Origin: Rugalucina vietnamica
Taxonomy: Eukaryota; Mollusca; Bivalvia; Lucinida; Lucinidae
DNA length: 64,000 nucleotides
Assembly: GCA_964017185.1 (NCBI GenBank)
Contig: OZ024871.1
Location: 4,425,714 to 4,489,713 of the forward strand
Direction of reading: 5' to 3'
Both the position numbers and the translations under genes were made by a program. Shown here piece by piece: positions 43,371-53,513 of this stretch (position 1 is its first letter; each line of letters starts with the position of its first letter). A model generated the notes under the pieces. That model worked only from the letters and a program-made list of their open reading frames with translations, was not told the origin of the DNA and searched no databases.

Positions 43371-46300
43371 TTAGTTAATAACATTATCCTCAAAACTCCA
43401 GAATTCTGACAGTTTCTGATCGAGGTCATGCAGAATGTCAGAATTCTGGAGTTTTGAGGATAATGGTTCACAGTTCACAGAGTTCATTTCTTCAAAGTCT
43501 GTCTGATTTTGTTCATGAGGGACAGAATTAACTATGCTTACTGAGGAAATAACTGAACTATCATTATCACTATCCCTATCAATGTACTTTTTAAGCATGT
43601 TAATATGACATAATTGTTTTTGCTTGCGCCTCCCAGGAGTGTTAACAATGTAATTTACATCACTTAACTTTTTCTCAACAGTATATGGACCATAATATCT
43701 AGCTTGTAATGGCCTGCCAGGAATGGGCAAAAGAGCAATCACCTTGTCTCCAGGGTCAAAATTTCTGTTCTGAGCATTTTCATCAAAATGCAACTTCATT
43801 TTGTTCTGAGCTGACTTAAGATTGGACCGAGCAACTTCCCAAGCTTTTGTCAATCTAGTTTTGAAGTCAGACACATACTGAAGTAAGTTCAAAGGACTGT
43901 CATTACTTGAAAGAAACTTCTCTTTCATAAGTTTTAAAGGTCCACGAACAGTGTGTCCGAAAACAAGTTCAAACGGACTGAACCCAAGAGACTCTTGTAC
44001 TGACTCTCTGACAGCAAATAATAGCAAATGTATGCCTTCATCCCAATCTTTTTCGGTGTCAAAACAGTAAGATCTGATCATGTTCTTCAAAGTTTGATGG
44101 AATCTTTCCAAAGCACCTTGACTTTCAGGATGATAAGCTGATGACTTGTATTGTTTAATGCCAAGTTCATGCATTACTTGCTGAAATGTTCCTGACATAA
44201 AATTGGAACCCTGATCTGATTGGACTGATTTTGGAAGACCTACAAGTGTGAAAAACTTTACAAGGGCCTTAACTATTGTTTTCGTCTTGATATTCCTGAG
44301 TGGAATTGCTTCAGGAAAACGTGTTGAAGCACACATTATAGTCAAGAGATATTGGCAACCTGATTTAGTCTTGGGTAACGGACCTACACAGTCAATGATA
44401 ATCCTACTAAATGGTTCATCAAATGCAGGAATAGGCTGTAAATTAGCTTTTGGAATAGTCTGATTAGGTTTTCCTACCATTTGACAAGTGTGACAGGATT
44501 TGCAATGTTGGGAAACATCAGATTTTAATCCTGGCCAGTAGAAATGCTTGAGAATTTTGTGGTAAGTCTTATTTACCCCTAAATGACCTGACATGGGAGT
44601 TTCATGGGCCAAGTTTAAGATTTCAGGACGATAAGCCTTAGGAACCACAATTTGGTGATTTATGGTCCATTCGTCTTCCGCTGAAACATCAGGAGGACGC
44701 CATTTTCTCATTAAGATGTCATTTTTGACATAAAAACAAACAGGAACCTGAGAAATTTCATTTTCATCTAAAGCCCTTTCAAATAAAGGCGAGATTTCAG
44801 GATCACTGTGCTGTTCTTGACAAAGTTGTGACCTTGACATTTGGTCGTGACCTTGGTCAAAAATTGAAGGTGAAAGGTCATTGTCTGACCTTTGATTGTT
44901 GAAGTCAGTTTGACTTGAAGAAAGAGATTTTGAAATCTCATCATGAAAAGACTGACCTATAAAAGTGTCAGTTAAGTCAATATCCTGTATCCCATCATTC
45001 AATTTGACTTTTTTTGCCATAGCCCTTGTAACGGCACATGAAGGGTAAAGATCAGGAATTTCCTGCTCAATGGGATCAGGCAATTGATCCTCACAAGGTG
45101 TATTGGTCAAAAGTGGGTTTACCACAACCTTATCTCCGGCTAAGTCATTGCCTAATAGCAAGTGAACACCTTTAAAAGGTAAAGAAGGCCTAATACCTAC
45201 AGCCACAGGACCAGAAACTAAGTCTGAAGACAAATAAATGTTATGGAGCGGTACATTAACAAATCCACACTCTACTCCCTGAATAAGGACACTTGTCCCA
45301 GTTGAAGTCTTCTCGGAAAAAGGCAGGGTATCTGCTAAAATAAGAGACTGAGAAGCTCCGGTATCTCGTAAAATTTTAATAGGGGTAGACTGGGCAGAAT
45401 CACTAGTAAGTGACACAAAACCTTCTGATAAGAATGGTTCATAAATCTCCATAATACAATCAGTCGCAGACGTTTTGGCCAAAATAGGATTTTCATCCTG
45501 AATAATAGACTGTGGTTTTGACCTTAAAGAAGTAAGACCTGTTGGTCTAGAATTATTTTGATTTTGTCTCTCTTTTCTTCTTTTCAAAGTTTCACATTCA
45601 GAAATGACGTGACCGTCACCTTTACAATAATTGCAAAACAGCCGGGGTGAGTATGAGGATCTTTGACCTTTGTTTTCACTAGTATCTTTATTTTTAGGAT
45701 TATGTGAAGGACTGGAACTATCAGCTGTTAGTCCAGCCTGTGGTTGTGGATTAGGTTGAGGAGAATTATTTCTCTGTTGAGGGTTAAATGGTTTTGACTG
45801 AGGTGTATTAGGTTTAAATTGAGGGTTAAAAGGTTTCTTGTAAGGCTTATTTACAAAAGACACCTTATGAGTCAAAGCATAATCATCAGCTAATCGTGCT
45901 GCTACATCTAAAGTTTCTACTTCCCTTTCGTCAAGAAAAGATTTGACATCAGAGTGTATGCATCGTTTGAACTCTTCAACAAGCATGAGCTGTCTTAATT
46001 TTGCATGATCAGACTTTACATCCTTTGAAGAACACCACCTATCAAATAATTGCTCCTTAGTTCTAGCAAATTCTACATGGGTTTGATCATGTTCTTTCCT
46101 ACAATTTCTGAATTTCTGCCTATAAGCTTCAGGTACTAACTCATAAGCCTTAAGAATCAGATTTTTGACTGTGTCATAATCTGAACTTTGATCAAGTGGA
46201 AGCTGAGTGTAAATTTCTCGAGCTTTACCAATAACAACACTCTGTAGAAGCAAGGTCCAATGCTCTTTTGGCCATTTCAAATTTTCTGCTACCTTCTCAA

Positions 46301-46958
46301 AATGTAAAAAGTACTTATCTACTTCTTTTTCTTGAAATGGAGGAACGAGCCTGATATGTTTTGTAACATCAAATACTTTACTAGGATCAAAAGACACAGG
46401 AGGCAATGATTTACTGCTTAATTCAAGCTCTTTCATTTTTATCTCATAATGCATTTTCTCTTTTTCAAGTTCTACTCTTTCTAACATTTCTCTGTGTTTT
46501 TCCTTCTCTCGTTCTTCCATTTCCCTTTGTTTTTCTTTCTGTCTTTCTTCCATTTCTCTTTGTTTTTCTCTTTCCCTTTCTTCAAATGCTAACTTTTCTT
46601 TTTGCATTCTTTCTTCCCTTTCTTCCTTATCTGCCCTTCTTTTTTCTTCAAATTCTAATCTTAATTTTTCCAATTCAAGATGTCTTTTTAATTCTAACTC
46701 TTTCAGCTGTATGTCGGTTTGTGAGACCATAATTAGAGATGTAGCTGAGGGTTCAAAAAATTCCTCATCAACAAGAAACTGAATGATAACATTCTTAATT
46801 TCACGTTTTAACATAGATGTTTTGACATCAGGTATGCTATAATGACTAGCAATGTCTAAAAGATCACTCTTTTTGGCCAAGTTTAACAGCTCTTGAGAAG
46901 GCGCAGCAATGAAATCTTCAAGTTTGAATAACATGGTTGCTTTTTGCTGGTATGACAA
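43371..46958 (-). CDS. Gag-protease-integrase polyprotein of a truncated Ty3/Gypsy-type retroelement
   Basis: One 1195-codon frame runs from ATG at 46958 to TAA at 43371 with no internal stop. In order: an N-terminal helical Gag region with a K/E-rich coiled coil (about 83-182), a capsid-like segment (about 200-365), a P/N/Q-rich linker, and a CX2CX4HX4C zinc knuckle at 442-455. Then come a retropepsin with DTGAS at 532-536 and LLGNDLAG at 601-608, an H2C2 zinc domain (about 785-825), an integrase with D856, D915 and E951 (DD35E), and a GPY-type segment ending near 1125. No reverse transcriptase or RNase H is present. Protease running straight into integrase fits the Gmr1-like gypsy order in which integrase precedes reverse transcriptase, with the 3' part lost. 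The last residues come from a 30-bp fold-back repeat (43382-43411/43436-43465). A non-autonomous remnant; + strand frames here are shadows. Confidence 0.92.
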   Translation of the reverse strand: MSYQQKATMLFKLEDFIAAPSQELLNLAKKSDLLDIASHYSIPDVKTSMLKREIKNVIIQFLVDEEFFEPSATSLIMVSQTDIQLKELELKRHLELEKLRLEFEEKRRADKEEREERMQKEKLAFEEREREKQREMEERQKEKQREMEEREKEKHREMLERVELEKEKMHYEIKMKELELSSKSLPPVSFDPSKVFDVTKHIRLVPPFQEKEVDKYFLHFEKVAENLKWPKEHWTLLLQSVVIGKAREIYTQLPLDQSSDYDTVKNLILKAYELVPEAYRQKFRNCRKEHDQTHVEFARTKEQLFDRWCSSKDVKSDHAKLRQLMLVEEFKRCIHSDVKSFLDEREVETLDVAARLADDYALTHKVSFVNKPYKKPFNPQFKPNTPQSKPFNPQQRNNSPQPNPQPQAGLTADSSSPSHNPKNKDTSENKGQRSSYSPRLFCNYCKGDGHVISECETLKRRKERQNQNNSRPTGLTSLRSKPQSIIQDENPILAKTSATDCIMEIYEPFLSEGFVSLTSDSAQSTPIKILRDTGASQSLILADTLPFSEKTSTGTSVLIQGVECGFVNVPLHNIYLSSDLVSGPVAVGIRPSLPFKGVHLLLGNDLAGDKVVVNPLLTNTPCEDQLPDPIEQEIPDLYPSCAVTRAMAKKVKLNDGIQDIDLTDTFIGQSFHDEISKSLSSSQTDFNNQRSDNDLSPSIFDQGHDQMSRSQLCQEQHSDPEISPLFERALDENEISQVPVCFYVKNDILMRKWRPPDVSAEDEWTINHQIVVPKAYRPEILNLAHETPMSGHLGVNKTYHKILKHFYWPGLKSDVSQHCKSCHTCQMVGKPNQTIPKANLQPIPAFDEPFSRIIIDCVGPLPKTKSGCQYLLTIMCASTRFPEAIPLRNIKTKTIVKALVKFFTLVGLPKSVQSDQGSNFMSGTFQQVMHELGIKQYKSSAYHPESQGALERFHQTLKNMIRSYCFDTEKDWDEGIHLLLFAVRESVQESLGFSPFELVFGHTVRGPLKLMKEKFLSSNDSPLNLLQYVSDFKTRLTKAWEVARSNLKSAQNKMKLHFDENAQNRNFDPGDKVIALLPIPGRPLQARYYGPYTVEKKLSDVNYIVNTPGRRKQKQLCHINMLKKYIDRDSDNDSSVISSVSIVNSVPHEQNQTDFEEMNSVNCEPLSSKLQNSDILHDLDQKLSEFWSFEDNVIN
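43382..43465. repeat. 30-bp perfect inverted repeat at the broken end of the retroelement
   Basis: Arms 43382-43411 and 43436-43465 are perfectly complementary around a 24-bp spacer. Both lie in the reading frame: the inner arm encodes SSKLQNSDIL and the outer arm encodes about SEFWSFEDNV, ten residues before the stop. The outer arm looks like a fold-back copy made when the element was truncated. Confidence 0.9.
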
Positions 46959-47009
46959 ACAATAAATATCTTTTCAAATTCAGAATAAAATAGGTGCACA
47001 AAATGTTCA

Positions 47010-47027
47010 ATCCCGGACGAGCCCCCA
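47010..47027 (-). promoter_or_regulatory. Retroelement primer binding site (tRNA-Pro type)
   Basis: On the minus strand the sequence TGGGGGCTCGTCCGGGAT lies five bases inside the LTR. It is the standard 18-nt site complementary to the tRNA-Pro 3' end, used to prime minus-strand DNA synthesis. It fixes this LTR as the 5' LTR. Confidence 0.88.
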
Positions 47028-47032
47028 AAATC

Positions 47033-47881
47033 TGTTACGACCTAGCGTAACTAGACAGGTACAGCGAAAAACAACCAAGTAATTTAAACTTAACAATATT
47101 TAATCAAACAAATAAATGCTGCAAATACATACAAACAAACAAACAGATAAGTAAATAAATAAATCAATAACTTACAAAGTTAATGTCAAATAAGTCCTTG
47201 TCCCTCAAATGTAAGTCCAAAATCCAGTAACCAGAATATGAGCACATGTATATTTTAATCCACACTTTTATTCTAATCCAAAACACTAGTGAAACAACCA
47301 AAATTATATACTTTAAATCACTTCAAATTTCTGAATACCTACGACTGAATTGGGACCTATATTTATACATCTAAGGAAATTCTCCAGGTTTCTAGAGAAT
47401 GATATAATAAACTTTCTCTAGAAAAGAAACGAACTAAACGAAAGTTCTTTTAAATTCTCCAAAGAGAATTAGAATTCTCCAGAGAGAATTCAAGGCCGCA
47501 ACGACCATCAAGACTAAACGAATGTCCACTAGACCCTTCGAGATACATAGTCCAAATATATTTTTAACTTATGGTAAAAAAAAACACTCACTCCATTTTC
47601 ATCTGGAATTATCCACAAAGTGCTCATAGAATTTTCTATACTTCTAAATTATATAACAGTGATAAAAATAATCAATGACATTCTTCTACAAAGTTCTAGA
47701 TAATAAATTGTAGAAACATAGAAAAGAAATATATATTAATCAAGGTTACTCCCCTTTGATTATATATATAAATAATAAGTAATAGCTTTAAAAAGAATCA
47801 ATATTATTGAATCAATTATATATAACAACTAGATGTTATTAATGTTAATGGACAAGTGGATGACAGTAATGATTCGTAACA
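47033..47881 (-). mobile_element. 5' LTR of the Ty3/Gypsy-type element (849 bp)
   Basis: It is bounded by the 8-bp inverted repeat TGTTACGA (47033-47040) and TCGTAACA (47874-47881), so it has TG...CA ends. On the minus strand a TATAAATATA box (47358-47367) and an AATAAA signal (47267-47272) delimit U3, R and U5 plausibly. U3 just above the TATA box is full of TTCTAGAGAA/GAATTC-type motifs (47380-47495). The PBS follows at once. No second LTR is seen left of 43371, so this is the only one and its age cannot be taken from LTR divergence. Confidence 0.88.
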
Positions 47882-48968
47882 TCAGAACATTATCAATCAC
47901 TATTCAATATGATTGTTATTGGGACTGAATTAATTCTAGGGGTAACACCTTCATTTCCGCCAGTAAGGAATGATATATATTCGAAAGTCAAATATGATGA
48001 ATTCATTTCCGCCAAATGCCAATGTCAGAACCATCTTGATTTTGTTGGTGAAACTATTTACCCATAACAGGCAGAATGACCCAGTATATTGACAGCCTAG
48101 CCAGAAACCAGTAAAACTTCCGTTCTTGGGCGTTTGATGAGCTCTTGTGTACAATATATCAATGAAACGATCATGAACTATAATGCACCAAATGAACTGT
48201 TGTTTTATTTATTCAATAGGTAATTAAAATTAATCGTGATAGAATGCGAGAAAAGCATATCCAATGCCCCCGAACCAGATCCAAACCAATCCCCTCGTGT
48301 AGAGCTTGAAAAGGGCAGATTTTTAACATCCCACTTCTGACACCAAATTGTATTCTATACAAGCAACCATGATTCAAATGTGCTTAGGCTGATCTACGCC
48401 ATTGGTTTGTTAAAGCAAATGTTTAAAGCAAAATTCCCTATGCCAAGGCTCATTGTAACATGAATGAATCTAGTTTCTCTCATGGGAACGAGGTCTTTCA
48501 TGTAATACATACCATCAAACAACTAAACAAACAATTACCCTGAAACGAACCAGAAATCGCCATCAAACAAGGCCTACTTCAAGGAGAAGTACTTAAACCT
48601 TTATTGTTTACCAATTTTTATTTATTACAAAAGCTGAGAATGCCAGGAAGACTGGTGTTGTTTAGTATCAGGTAAACAATACTTCAGACAATTTACAGAT
48701 GGATTTGTTTTACGTTGCCAGTGCAGATTTTTCACATACATATAGTTAATTTGGTACAATGTCTTGCTGTTTTAATGGTTGGACAAAGTTGTTTATCCCA
48801 GTTTCATTGAACTTGTCAGTCTTATGCGACTTGTTGTTATTAAGTTTGCAGCACCTCTTCTGTAGACGCAAACAGCTGTCAAATGACTGAAATGAAAACC
48901 TGCTACTGTAGTTCGCATTTAGCATGGTTTGGCATTAATAGGTTGTCTAATGACATTGTCGTTCTCGG

Positions 48969-49014
<46 letters not shown>
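48969..49014. repeat. Poly-A run (46 bp)
   Basis: An uninterrupted run of 46 A. The sequence before it has no recognisable SINE or LINE body. It may be the tail of an old retrocopy or an assembly-prone homopolymer. The frame translated as poly-K is an artefact. Confidence 0.95.
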
Positions 49015-49016
<2 letters not shown>

Positions 49017-50158
49017 GAATAATTACATGCAATTCTTAATTGGATTTGCCTTCCGCTTCCAACGCAATAGGCAAGATTCTCATCAGGAACCTAATGTTTA
49101 AAATGAATTTAACGTTTTAAGCAAACCATTTCTTGAGTAGAGTCCGTTTCACACACAGAAAGCGACTTTCAAGAAGTTTTCTCACATAGTTCTATTGTTG
49201 AAATTTTGTTAAGAAGGCGCCAGTGAACGTAATAATGGTCGTTAACTTTTAAGACAAGTTTGCCTCTAGAGGGTCATAACCGAAATAAAAATGAGCACAC
49301 GTTTATATAATGAATGTTTCGGTAGGTTTACTGGTTTGTGCATTTCTGGTTGCTTCCAATGCTGTTATCAAGACAATGCCTATGTATGCCACTAGTTTTT
49401 TTCCACCTGATTTTGATTACATTTGTGAAAGACTTTACGGTCTGAAATTCGAATGCTAAGAGTATCGACATGTATCGAGGTCAGTTGATATTTTCTCTCG
49501 GAACACAGCTTAAAATGTTGACTTACTTCAAGTTTGTTTGCCTTGTAAATTAGCAGCGAGGATAAATCGTGATTTAACAATACTGATCCTATGAGCACAA
49601 ACACAGGGTCAAAGGATTAAGAGACAAGGATAAAATCTTAATGGCGCTTAAATCGTATTTTTATGTCTTGCATAAAATAACATCGATAGCTTATCATGTA
49701 GAGAAATTGATGGGATTTGGTTAATCGAAAGGCCTTATTTTAAGCAGAACGCATATCTATATTGTAGAACAAATCGTTGTAGAGTAGGATGTCGATAGAT
49801 TAGAGAATAAGAATAGTTTAAACAGTGGATCAGCACAGTTAAAGAACATTTCACAAAATTGTGCCTCGCAATTGCATATCGTTCGGGGCATACCAAGTAC
49901 ATGTAAATAGATTGTAGGTACTCGTCAGTCTGCGAGTAGTCTACTCACCGTTCAAAATTACAAATATGAATCAAAATAATTACAACCTTTTATGTAACGA
50001 TTGTTCGTATAATACGCAAAAAGGTAACTAGTGGTATAGTAACATAGCAATATTATGACTTCGCTGATTCATATATCCCGCCAGCATCCTTACAGTTATG
50101 AGTTTATTAGAGCAGAAATGGAGACGCAACTCTTCAGGGAAGACTAGAAATCTTCAAT

Positions 50159-50392
50159 GAGCCGCCTCATTGGAAAACCAACAATCTGCATAGGCGAAAA
50201 CAAAGGCGCAGATCACCTTCGCAGTAACTGCGAAGCTGATCAGCGCCTTTGTTTTCGCTACTCGGGTAGTACAATTCCTCTACTTTCTAAATCCAAAATT
50301 TCCAGCCTCTAGACATCTTCAGTGCTTGTGCAGGCCGGTTTGTGTCGGACCTGTTCAAAAACCACATTGTTGGTTTTCCCACGAGGCGGCTC
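50159..50392 (+). mobile_element. GAGCC-family MITE, young
   Basis: Left end GAGCCGCCTCATTGG, right end CCCACGAGGCGGCTC. The core CTTCGCAGTAACTGCGAAG is perfect. AAT on both sides. Confidence 0.92.
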
Positions 50393-51164
50393 AATTCTGT
50401 TTAGTACTTGTGGTCACAACATAGACATTTATATCCACAAAAACTGCTCTCTACTGATTAACACGACTAAATACTTCCCGAAATCATTGACTTCGAGTCG
50501 CCAACAACATTTTTCTGTATCAAAGTATATTTTTATTTCATTTGTTTATGTTTCGTTTGCTCTGTTTAAAAGACATTTATAAGTAATTTCCTGTTAATAG
50601 ATATGTACTAAACGTTCAGCAAAGAAAGTACTAAAAGTTCATTAAAGGAAACGATAGTTTATTGTTTCCAAATCCGACTTTTATATAATTGATATGCTAA
50701 ATGCAATCAGACAACGTTCTGACGTTGATGACGTAATGTTTCACTGCGGTTCAACATAGTTGTCGTCCAGAACCACTTAACATGTTTTAACAGAAATTGC
50801 AAAATGCTGGCTAATGAGGATCTTGAAAGCTATGACATTAGTTTACTAAAAGACGTCGACACATGTACTATCAAAGGAAGGCAACGTGTGCGTATCTGAA
50901 GTACACATGGAGTTACCGTCCCTTACAATTTGGCCATTGACTGTCAAAAATATTGTAGCTTTCAAAAAACGTCTTTATCAAATTGGGCACGCTCGTTTTG
51001 ACAGTTCATAACTATTGTAATTATCTCATCTGTCAACCATGTTTTCTGTGTTTGATATATATCTGTTTTATTAGTTTTTTATGTCCCATTATGACCATTT
51101 ATTATGCCATCTTTTTGTTTTGACCGCTAGGGACAGCCACCTGTCTCTCGGTGAAAAATGATAT

Positions 51165-51399
51165 GAGCCGCGACGCGAGAAAACCTGTCTTTGGGGTTTT
51201 CGACCAGGTTTCACACAAACCGGCCTGTGCTGTCACAGAAGGTGGTTGGAAGCTTGAAATTTCGGATTTAAGGACAAGACGGATTGTACTATCCGTGAAG
51301 CGAAAACAAAGGCGCTGATCAGCTTCGCAGTAACTGCGAAGCTGATCAGCGCCTTTGTTTTCGCATAGGCAAAAATCCGGTTTTCTGATGGCGCGGCTC
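51165..51399 (-). mobile_element. GAGCC-family MITE, second terminal subtype
   Basis: Left end GAGCCGCGACGCGAG, right end CTGATGGCGCGGCTC, ATAT on both sides, core CAGCTTCGCAGTAACTGCGAAG perfect. Confidence 0.92.
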
Positions 51400-51624
51400 A
51401 TATTAATCAGTTTCATAAAATATATTAATATAGAATTTTGAATTAGTTCATCACGCTCTTGAATTTTGCCTTCACGATTCAATTTATTTTGTTCACATTT
51501 AGAGAGATAAGTTGCACAAAACTTGTATCGTGTCATTATATGCAAGCATTAAAGAACAAATACGTATCTGTGTGCATCCATGTAATCGGATAAATTTCTC
51601 TGCCTCCCACTAAGATGCAAAAAT

Positions 51625-51859
51625 AAGCCTTTGCATGAGAAAACCAACATTTTGCATATGCAAAAACAAAGACGCAGATCAGCTGTGCAGTAACTGCACA
51701 GCTGATCAGCGCCTTTGTTTTCGCTATACGGATAGTACAACTACTCTTCTACGTATATACAAAGTTTCAAGCTTCTATCTCTCTGCTGTTACTGTACAAG
51801 CCGGTTTGTGTCACACCTGGACGGAACCCCAAATTGTTCGTTTTCTCATGCAGTGGCTC
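51625..51859 (+). mobile_element. GAGCC-family MITE
   Basis: Left end AAGCCTTTGCATGAG, right end CTCATGCAGTGGCTC, core CAGCTGTGCAGTAACTGCACAGCTG. The first base of the terminus is mutated (G to A). Confidence 0.87.
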
Positions 51860-52391
51860 AAATATCTTTTAAGGTACCACAGATATAATAACTTATCTGG
51901 GGTCAAACTGCATTATGATTTGGAAGTGAGGAAGTCATCAGAACTGAAAAATGCAAAACCTTCCCTTGAAAAGACTGTAATATGCAGCATTTATTTTATT
52001 CTGTTAAGTTGCTATTTTATTCAACAACGTTCGTGATCCTGTCGGGATATAGCCTTTCAAGTTTCGCTGTTTGCTTTTTATGATGTTTAACATTTTTCAT
52101 TTATTAGATTTTTGTATGGTTCATGAGCTTATAAACAATTTGAAAGCAATGCAATCAAGCTTAAATCGGAAGTATATTTACTTGAATGTGCCTTTTGCTG
52201 TAATCTTTCAATCGTATTTGTACGTTACTAACCACAGGTAGTTAAAATCATAAAGCATGAATTCTGAACATCTGATGTTATTAAACTTTTTTGTGGTATT
52301 TGAAGGGCTTTCTTTTTTGTCAATCGATTACAAACTTGTTCGTCCCTACTCGTTAAGCTCTTGACATTGGGTGTCTAATCCTTGATAAGCT

Positions 52392-52620
52392 GAGCCCCGA
52401 CGCCCGAAAATCGGTTTTCGGAGTTTCCGACCAGGCCCGACACAAACCGGCATATACAGTAACAGAAGCAGGCTAGAAGCTTGAAATTTCGAATTTGAGA
52501 AGAAGAAGGATTGTACTATCCGTGAAGCGAAAACAAAGACGCTGATCAGCTGTGCAGTTACTGCACATACTGCACAGCTGATCTGCATCTTTGTTTTCGC
52601 ATAGGCAAAAATCTGCTTTT
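52392..52620 (-). mobile_element. GAGCC-family MITE flanked by a 15-bp direct repeat
   Basis: Left end GAGCCCCGACGCCCG. The core contains an extra CTGCACATA insertion that repeats part of the stem. The right end stops at CTGCTTTTC without GGCTC. ATCCTTGATAAGCTG lies on both sides (52378-52392 and 52624-52638), longer than the usual 4 bp. Confidence 0.8.
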
Positions 52621-53087
52621 CTTATCCTTGATAAGCTGTTTTTGAAGTGCAGAGCTGAATTTTAATCTTAACACACAGCAGGAGCTTAAATACAAGGATG
52701 TTTTTGGTAAAATCTTGAAATAGGTATCGCAAGAAGTGTGCAATATTAAGATCATTGATCACGTTGTAAATGCAATTTGAATTATTTACTTAATTTGTAT
52801 CAACTTCAAACAAAAAACATTTTTCGAGCATGTATTTAATATTCTACACAAAAAAACATCGACCCGTTTTCAGCTTTAACAATTTATATTTTTGAAGAAA
52901 CAGTGACTTTAGAAATAAGTTGTTATATTAATATATTGTTATAATTAATTCCCCGTCGAATATTCATTCAATGATTCTTCAGCTTTTAAATGCACAGAAG
53001 TCTGACCGTGTCCAGTCAAACTGACTTGAATATTTTGGTCTTAAATCTTCGTTATAAGCTTTCGAGTTTAATCTCCTAATTCCTTAA

Positions 53088-53372
53088 TTTACTTGAACAG
53101 TTACACTCTGTTATATCAACCCATAGATCAGTTTCTTCAATGTTCTTGCTGATTTACACCATCCTAATACATTGATCAGTTTCTTCGATGTCTTCAATGT
53201 ACTTGCTGATTTACACCGTCCTAATACATTGATCAGTTTCTTCGATGTACTTGCTGATTTACACCGTCCTTAATGCATTGATCAGTTTCATTAATGTACT
53301 TGTAGATTTACACCGTTTCCGAATGCATCGATCAGTTTCTTTTAAAAGTATAACTTGTAGATTTATATTATA
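53088..53372 (+). repeat. Minisatellite TTGATCAGTTTCTTC, array 1
   Basis: Five degenerate units of about 50-60 bp with TTGATCAGTTTCTTCGATGT, ACTTGCTGATTTACACCGTC and CTAATACA. The same family forms arrays at 58608-58900 and, inverted, at 60270-60680. A further degraded unit lies at about 53890-53975. Confidence 0.8.
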
Positions 53373-53513
53373 CAATTATTGACTATTGAGTCATCGAATA
53401 TGATGTGATATCCAACAGAGACTACCAATATTGACCGAGGCGAAGCCGAGGTCAATATTGGTAGTCTCTGTTGGATATCACATCATATTCGATGACTCAA
53501 TAGTCAACAATTG
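53373..53513. mobile_element. Long near-perfect palindrome (hairpin MITE)
   Basis: The left arm from CAATTATTGACTATTGAGTC to ACCAATATTGACC is complementary to 53451-53513 with about one mismatch in over 60 bp. The short centre is GAGGCGAAGCCGA. A/T-rich sequence outside (TATATTATA/TATATAACA) may extend the arms. No coding capacity. Such homogeneous arms suggest a recent insertion or gene conversion between arms. Confidence 0.88.

Noticed and set aside
38034..43371. Second LTR of the Gypsy-type element
   Set aside because: I looked for the TGTTACGA/TCGTAACA ends and for LTR-like sequence left of the integrase frame and found none.
46406..46732. 108-codon + strand frame rich in F and L
   Set aside because: Antisense of the K/E-rich coiled coil in the retroelement Gag.
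48883..49101. Frame with a long lysine run
   Set aside because: Translation of the 46-bp poly-A run; the flanks are not coding-like.
51102..51545. Recurring 'proteins' with GADQLRSYCEADQRLCFRYTDS-like segments at many places in the window
   Set aside because: They are translations of the GAGCC-family MITE in one or another frame. They appear wherever a copy lies, in both orientations, with no start or splice context.
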